A stretch of 64,000 bases of DNA from Azophilus sp963663395 (GTDB taxonomy: Bacteria > Pseudomonadota > Gammaproteobacteria > Pseudomonadales > Azotimanducaceae). Shown here piece after piece: positions 60,434 to 64,000 of this stretch. A program made the translations under genes and the position numbers. Location of the stretch: NCBI GenBank assembly GCA_963663395.1, contig OY760226.1:2790001-2854000 (forward strand), given 5' to 3'. The notes below the pieces were generated by a model. That model was not told the origin of the DNA, searched no databases, and saw only the letters and a list, made by a program, of their open reading frames with translations. Within the stretch, counting starts at the first letter, position 1. Each line of letters starts with the position of its first letter.

Positions 60434-61438
60434 ATGGCAGTATTTTCCGACAACGGCGCCCTGCGAGATCACTGGTACGCGGTGGCCTCGGAGCCTGAAC
60501 TCGACCAGGGGCCCCTCGGCAGGACGCTGCTCAACGAACCGGTGGTCATCTATCGGGATGCGGCCGGCCGCGTGATCGCCGCGCCCGACCGTTGCCCCCA
60601 TCGGGAGGCGCCGCTATCCGCGGGCCGCGTTGCGGATGGCATACTGCGCTGCAGCTATCATGGCTGGAACTTCGGAGTGGACGGCCGCTGCGTCCGGATT
60701 CCCTCCGCCGATCCCGGGTTTGCCATTCCGGATGCAGCCCATCTGTCCTGCATCGACACGCGCGTTCGCTACGGCCTGGTCTGGGTCTGCCTCGGTGACG
60801 GCGATGCCTGCGTCCTGCCCCCGATCGCGCAGGAAGACGATGCGTCCTTTCGGCGCATCAACAATCCGGTCGAGGTCTGGTGCACCTCGGCCACCCGCAT
60901 GACCGACAACTTTTTGGACATTTCGCACTTTCCCTGGGTACATCGGGGAACGTTCGGAAGCGATCAGCAAACCCGCGTCGCGGACATCTCCCTGGAGGAA
61001 CTCGACGGCGGATACCATGGCTACGCATACGACATCGTGGCGAACAACCCCGATGCGGCGAACCTGGCGTCCGGACAGGGGGAGGGCGCGGTCAGCCGTG
61101 CCATGACCACCGGCTATCACCTACCGTTTACCGTGCGCAGCACCATCGCCTACGAGTCGGGCCTGAACCACATCATCCTGCTGCTGACCACGCCGATCGA
61201 CGACCTGAACTCGTATTTCACCTTCGTCGTCTGGCGCAACGACGATTTCACCGTCTCCGCCGAGAAGGTGATCGCCTTCGACCGGATGATCGGCGCGGAG
61301 GACAAGGCGATGCTTGAAAAAGTGCCCGGTGTCCTGCCGCTGACGCCCCGCGGGGTGGTCAGCACCCAATCGGACAAGGCTTCGTCTGCCTGGCGGCGCC
61401 GCTTTGCCCAGCTTCTGGCCAGCGCCAACACTGCCTGA
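60434..61438 (+). CDS. Rieske oxygenase, vanillate demethylase (VanA)-like
   Basis: 334 residues from ATG 60434. The start MAVFSDNGALRDHWYAVASE is typical of VanA/PobA-type single-component-oxygenase subunits. Rieske ligands are C54/H56 (DRCPHREAPL) and C73/H76 (CSYHGWNF). The iron region reads TRMTDNFLDISHFPWVHRGT. Such enzymes O-demethylate or hydroxylate aromatic acids using a separate reductase, which is not present here. It precedes an enoyl-CoA hydratase gene in the same direction by 135 bp. Confidence 0.9.
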   Translation: MAVFSDNGALRDHWYAVASEPELDQGPLGRTLLNEPVVIYRDAAGRVIAAPDRCPHREAPLSAGRVADGILRCSYHGWNFGVDGRCVRIPSADPGFAIPDAAHLSCIDTRVRYGLVWVCLGDGDACVLPPIAQEDDASFRRINNPVEVWCTSATRMTDNFLDISHFPWVHRGTFGSDQQTRVADISLEELDGGYHGYAYDIVANNPDAANLASGQGEGAVSRAMTTGYHLPFTVRSTIAYESGLNHIILLLTTPIDDLNSYFTFVVWRNDDFTVSAEKVIAFDRMIGAEDKAMLEKVPGVLPLTPRGVVSTQSDKASSAWRRRFAQLLASANTA

Positions 61439-61573
61439 CCGCTGTATCCGAACGGGCACGGGAAACTGATCCGCAGTGCTATTCTGCGAGCGGCCGCAGC
61501 CACGCGCGAATCACGGTTGAGTAGCGCGCGCCCGGCCGAGTCGAACCAAACGGAAAGCGGGAGAGACGCCCGA

Positions 61574-62377
61574 ATGAGCAACCAGGATTTACAAATCCGT
61601 ATCGAGAACCGGGTCGCGATCGTCACGTTGAATCGCCCGGACAGGATGAATGCAGTGACGGCGGCGATGCTGGAACAATGCGCCCTTGCGTTGAGCGACT
61701 TCGCAGACGATTCGGGCGTCGGCGCCGTAATCCTCACCGGTGCGGGCCGCGCATTCTGTGCCGGCGGCGACGTGGCGGTCATGGAAGCGGGCGAGGAATT
61801 CGGTCCGCCGGGCACCCCGTTCGAGGCGCAGGTCGATGAACTCAAGCGGTGGCACCGGGTTCCGCTGCTCCTGAATACCATTCCCAAGCCCACGATCGCC
61901 GTGGTCAACGGCGTCGCTGTCGGCGGTGGGCTGGGCCTGGCGCTGTCCTGCGATCTCCGTATCGCGTCGGACAGGGCAAGGTTCGGCACCGCCTACGCGC
62001 GCGTCGGTTACGACGGCGATTTCGGCACGACCTGGCAGATGACACGCCTGCTCGGCGAGGCCAAGGCCAAGGAGCTGTTTTTCCTGCCGGACATCATTTC
62101 AGCGGAAGAAGCCCTGCGTATCGGCATGGTGAATCGTGTCTACCCCCACGACAGCCTGATGGCCGAGTCCGTGGCAATCGCCGAGCGAATCGCCGCCGGT
62201 CCGCTTGTCAGCTACCGCTATATGAAGGCCAACGTGGCCCATGCCTCCACCGCGGGATTCGCCGCCAGCCTGAATCGCGAGGCGGAAACCCATATTCGCT
62301 GCAGCCAGACCGAAGATCACATCGAGGGCGTGAAGGCCTTCATGGAGAAGCGCGAGCCGGTGTTCAAAGGCAAGTAA
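61574..62377 (+). CDS. Enoyl-CoA hydratase/isomerase family protein
   Basis: 267 residues from ATG 61574. Crotonase fold: IENRVAIVTLNRPDRMNAVT, ILTGAGRAFCAGGDVAVMEA, VNGVAVGGGLGLALSCDLRI, FGTAYARVGYDGDFGTTWQM. The C-terminal part ends EGVKAFMEKREPVFKGK. The Gly-Asp/Phe variant around the catalytic loop (GYDGDFGTTW) fits a hydratase-isomerase subgroup common in marine proteobacteria. With the Rieske gene before it, a role late in aromatic or acyl-CoA breakdown is plausible. Confidence 0.88.
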   Translation: MSNQDLQIRIENRVAIVTLNRPDRMNAVTAAMLEQCALALSDFADDSGVGAVILTGAGRAFCAGGDVAVMEAGEEFGPPGTPFEAQVDELKRWHRVPLLLNTIPKPTIAVVNGVAVGGGLGLALSCDLRIASDRARFGTAYARVGYDGDFGTTWQMTRLLGEAKAKELFFLPDIISAEEALRIGMVNRVYPHDSLMAESVAIAERIAAGPLVSYRYMKANVAHASTAGFAASLNREAETHIRCSQTEDHIEGVKAFMEKREPVFKGK

Positions 62378-62413
62378 TGGCGCCTGTACAGGGCAGAATC
62401 CAAGCTGTGCGGG

Positions 62414-64000
62414 TTATTGGACTCCCTGTCGTCCCCTGATCCAGATCGGCGACGACCAGGCCCGGTCCTGGATCGTTGCAGGCAGGTCCGCGCGCGGTTC
62501 GACGCCCGCCCGCATGGCATCCCAGCTAGACCAGCGGCACTTCGGGTTTTCCAGAACCCGGGCGTAGTAGAAAGCGCTTTGGCCGGGTTGGAAGCGGGGG
62601 TCTTTCCATAGGGCCGAAAGCTCGGCTGCGCCCCTGTCGGGGCTCGTAGAGCAGGTGGCGATGTCCACGGTAGCTCCGTTATCCGCGCAGCGGTGCGTCT
62701 CCGGGTTCACCGGGCTCCCGTTGGAGCAGGCAACGTCGAAGACCTGCTCGAAGGTGGCGCCGTCTTCCCCCCATCCCTTGATGATCTGCAGCCGCTGCAG
62801 CGGTGCGCTGCGGGGGTCTCCCATCGCCCATACGAAAAAGCCGGGTGCGGCATCGCTGCCGCCGGCCAGGTCTCCACCCATGGGCACGCCCTTGGCATAG
62901 GCATCCGCGATCGTGTTTCGGGATTCAAGCAGCGAGGCATCGATGTCGTGGCCGGCGAAGAACCGGACGCGGATCCGCGGGCCGCTGGTGGCGAAGGTTT
63001 CCTTGCGGCGCATGGCATCGTAGATCGCTTCGCGGGTATTGGAATTGGCCCAGACGCCCGCCAGCCCCGAGGCGCCCCAGTATTGGGCCGGAAACGGGCC
63101 GGGCATTCCGCCCGCTTGCCTGGAAGGGTCGGGAGGAACGGATGCCCGAAGCCCGGGCGTGCCGTCCATGAGCGCCGTCTTGCCCCAGTAGTCGCCTTCG
63201 CGAAAGGATCCGGCGCCGGTGTGGGAATCGGACGAGCCGATCAGCCCGAAGCGGTATGGGTTGGACCCCAGTTCCCGCTCCATGGCGAGGCCATTGCGGT
63301 AGGCCTCCCGCACATAACCGCCCCGGGGTTGGCTCGGGGTACTGAAATCGATGCGGTGTGGCACGATCTCGAAGTCTGCCCACTCGTCGTTTGGCGATAG
63401 CGCCGGGTGGGTGTCGGAGGTGCCCTTGACCTGGGTGACCTCGACCAGCGGTTCGTTACGCATCCGCTGGTCGGCGTAGGTTGCATCGACGGGTGCGCCG
63501 GACAGGTCGGTGTTCGCGAACATCGCGCCGTTCGAGGCGTTGGAATTGTGCGGGATGGCCAGTGCTTCGAAACCGAGTGCGCGCAGACCGTCCATCCAGG
63601 CCCAGAGGTGCTCGGGATTCGGAGAGTCGAGTGGGCTGTATGGCATGTCGGGCACGGCGCTGCCACGGAAGATCACGTTACGGTGCAGGTTTTCGGCCAT
63701 ACCCGACGAGGTTGTGTATTCGAACCCCACAAAGGTCGTGAAGACGCCGGGGTCGTTGTGTCGTTCAGCCGCATCGACGATCGCATCCCAGGCTGCGCGC
63801 ACCATGCGGGGGTCGTAGAGGTCGTCGCTCTCGCCCCATCCGAACAGGTACGGCAGCATGTCCACGAAATGGGCAATCCGCTGCTCGACGGTCCTGGCGT
63901 CCCGCAGGGCGAGGGACATGGCGTGGGCGCCGACGGGCGAGTCGGGATCTGCCATTGCCGGCGCCATGCCCAGATATTCCGCATGATCGGTCACGGCCTG
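62414..64000 (-). CDS. DUF3604 family protein, N-terminus outside window
   Basis: Open from the right edge for 529 codons, ending at 62414. The first visible residues, AVTDHAEYLGMAPAM, match the metal-site region that in full-length DUF3604 proteins lies about 100 residues from the start, so a signal peptide and N-terminal part are missing. Other family blocks are FTTFVGFEYTTSSGMAENLH, ALAIPHNSNASNGAMF, RFGLIGSSDSHTGAGSFREG, GGLAGVWANSNTREAIYDAM-like sequence and GPRIRVRFFAGHDID. The fold is PHP-related and probably periplasmic. The function is unknown, and such genes often neighbour oxygenases and acyl-CoA enzymes, as here. Confidence 0.88.
   Translation of the reverse strand, partial: QAVTDHAEYLGMAPAMADPDSPVGAHAMSLALRDARTVEQRIAHFVDMLPYLFGWGESDDLYDPRMVRAAWDAIVDAAERHNDPGVFTTFVGFEYTTSSGMAENLHRNVIFRGSAVPDMPYSPLDSPNPEHLWAWMDGLRALGFEALAIPHNSNASNGAMFANTDLSGAPVDATYADQRMRNEPLVEVTQVKGTSDTHPALSPNDEWADFEIVPHRIDFSTPSQPRGGYVREAYRNGLAMERELGSNPYRFGLIGSSDSHTGAGSFREGDYWGKTALMDGTPGLRASVPPDPSRQAGGMPGPFPAQYWGASGLAGVWANSNTREAIYDAMRRKETFATSGPRIRVRFFAGHDIDASLLESRNTIADAYAKGVPMGGDLAGGSDAAPGFFVWAMGDPRSAPLQRLQIIKGWGEDGATFEQVFDVACSNGSPVNPETHRCADNGATVDIATCSTSPDRGAAELSALWKDPRFQPGQSAFYYARVLENPKCRWSSWDAMRAGVEPRADLPATIQDRAWSSPIWIRGRQGVQ

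Overview
The window is GC-rich DNA with densely packed genes. Housekeeping genes (purL, leuA, ispB, rplU-rpmA-obgE-proB, rpsT, murJ, lspA, ribF, tadA) sit beside type IV minor pilin genes in an arrangement typical of Gammaproteobacteria. The catabolic genes (CYP153-like P450, Rieske oxygenases, LigB-type dioxygenase, phytanoyl-CoA dioxygenase-like protein, carotenoid oxygenase, DUF3604), the sterol-methyltransferase homologue and the many IS and toxin-antitoxin loci suggest an uncultivated, probably marine and possibly host-associated gammaproteobacterium. That last point is inference from gene content only.

Region 1 (1-16.8 kb) is accessory. It holds the N-terminal part of a MalT-like regulator, dead IS110 and IS6 copies, an SRPBCC protein, a P450/LLM-oxidoreductase pair, and a quinone oxidoreductase gene split by an intact IS21-family element with an 8-bp target duplication. 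Next come a sterol C-24 methyltransferase homologue, three toxin-antitoxin pairs (Xre/RES, Phd/Doc, RHH/PIN), an enoyl-CoA hydratase and an intact ISNCY-like element.

Region 2 (16.8-33.3 kb) carries a heavy-metal RND efflux operon (His-rich protein, CzcC-, CzcB- and CzcA-like), a carotenoid oxygenase, a large unrecognised protein, a membrane alpha/beta-hydrolase fused to a cyclophilin, a PhyH oxygenase, an aminotransferase, a carboxymuconolactone decarboxylase-like protein and tadA.

Region 3 (33.5-58.2 kb) is mostly core: purL, a gamma-carbonic anhydrase, a POT peptide transporter, leuA with a probable leucine-rich leader peptide, CorC-like and YpjD-like membrane proteins, tRNA-Pro(CGG), ispB, then divergent rplU-rpmA-obgE-proB. 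rpsT follows, then murJ, whose original start codon has been cut off by an IS, then lspA, five type IV pilus genes ending in a very short PilY1, and ribF. Region 4 (58.2-64 kb) is an aromatic/acyl catabolic block: a LigB-type dioxygenase translationally coupled to a Rieske oxygenase, a second divergent Rieske oxygenase, an enoyl-CoA hydratase and a partial DUF3604 protein.

Two families of small non-autonomous repeats run through the window. One is a 160-192 bp element with terminal inverted repeats (four copies) and the other is a 104-bp double-hairpin element (two copies). Both are bounded by CTAG/TTAG, and they touch the ends of toxin genes and the 5' sides of purL and ribF. Together with the IS insertion in murJ they are the most unusual structural features here.
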